Source: Mageeibacillus sp. UBA5770
Lineage (GTDB): Bacteria; Bacillota_A; Clostridia; Saccharofermentanales; Saccharofermentanaceae
Direction of reading: 5' to 3'
NCBI GenBank assembly: GCA_002418705.1
Contig: DIEQ01000058.1
Coordinates: 1,637-16,100 of the forward strand
DNA length: 14,464 nucleotides
The number at the start of each line of letters is the position of its first letter. The stretch's first letter is position 1. Of this stretch, positions 14,126 through 14,464 are shown piece by piece. A program made the translations under genes and the position numbers. Under the pieces are notes generated by a model that was not told the DNA's origin, searched no databases, and saw nothing but the letters and a program-made list of their open reading frames with translations.

Positions 14126-14464
14126 CTATGTGCCTTCTTCTTTTGATAGCGTTCGTGTCGAATCTGCGTCGAAGATCACCGGCTCCTGACCGACCTCAAC
14201 CTCGCCATACTTGAGAGTGCCGGCGCGTTCATAGACGCGCAGGACAGCACCTGTAGCGGTCTGTTGCGTGTCGACAAGTCGGAAACTGCACGGATCGTGC
14301 CTTCACCAAACAGGCGTTTGCCGGTGCCGAGAACTACGAGAAAGAGCCAGATGCGTAGCGTTGTCGATGAGATCGTGCTTAAGCAGGGTCTGGAGAAGGT
14401 TGCCGCTGCCGTGGACCTGATTTCACCGCTTTCTTGAGCCTTGAGCTTCCCACCCTCCCCGGCG
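14126..14464 (-). pseudogene. RibD_C/dihydrofolate-reductase-family gene fragment with three frameshifts, 5' partial
   Basis: Reading the minus strand from the right edge, the C-terminal part of a dihydrofolate-reductase-like (RibD_C domain) protein can be followed only by changing frame. KLKAQESGEI is in one frame; QVHGSGNLLQTLLKHDLID begins near 14419; LRIWLFLVVLGTGKRLFGEG begins near 14358; and SFRLVDTQQTATGAVLRVYE runs from near 14287 to the TAG at 14126-14128. The GSGNL...LL..DLID and VVLGTGKRLF motifs are characteristic of the family. Three single-base shifts (about 14418, 14360 and 14292) break it. Two of them look like a lost C in a C-run, so sequence error near a contig end is as likely as real decay. 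The beginning of the gene lies beyond the window. It shows no link to the envelope cluster. Confidence 0.75.

Overview
The window looks like DNA from a Gram-negative bacterium. Several predicted proteins carry Sec signal peptides, one is a likely lipoprotein with a peptidoglycan-binding module, and CsgG-type outer-membrane-associated domains are present. I cannot place the species. Proteobacteria or Desulfobacterota would fit the HU/IHF protein and the ELWxxDGT propeller, but that is a guess. No rRNA, tRNA, CRISPR array or recognisable transposase was seen.

Left module, about 1-5172, plus strand. The 3' end of a gene for a multi-membrane-segment protein enters from the left edge. After a 57-codon ORF comes a second large gene (873 aa) encoding a paralogue of the same architecture. 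Both resemble, in topology only, the large polytopic inner-membrane proteins of type IV secretion or conjugation systems (VirB6/TraG/DotA-TraY class). They are followed by a hairpin, a 49-codon acidic ORF whose stop overlaps the start of a 143-codon ORF with a very basic tail, and a histone-like HU/IHF gene. The HU gene has its own plausible promoter, and a 17-bp palindrome covers the -35 box. This half may belong to a plasmid, integrative element or secretion locus.

Right module, about 5303-13970, all minus strand and convergent with the left module. In transcription order (right to left) the genes are: a secreted CsgG-family protein with an N-terminal FlgT-C-like domain and a C-terminal Ig-like domain; a secreted ELWxxDGT-repeat beta-propeller; a FlgT-N-like secreted protein; a periplasmic protein with two LPP20/FlgP-like halves, 15 nt after its neighbour; a CsgG-like lipoprotein carrying a PG_binding_1 domain; a two-TM protein with a large periplasmic domain; and a small secreted protein with six ordered cysteines. 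Domains related to the flagellar outer-ring proteins FlgO, FlgP and FlgT are thus gathered without any flagellar gene in view. A reasonable reading is an envelope-spanning assembly or surface-display system that reuses the FlgO/P/T-CsgG toolkit. This is the most interesting part of the window.

Right edge, 14126-14464, minus strand. This is a fragment of a RibD_C/dihydrofolate-reductase-family gene that is readable only across three single-base frameshifts. It is either a decaying gene or low-quality sequence near a contig end.
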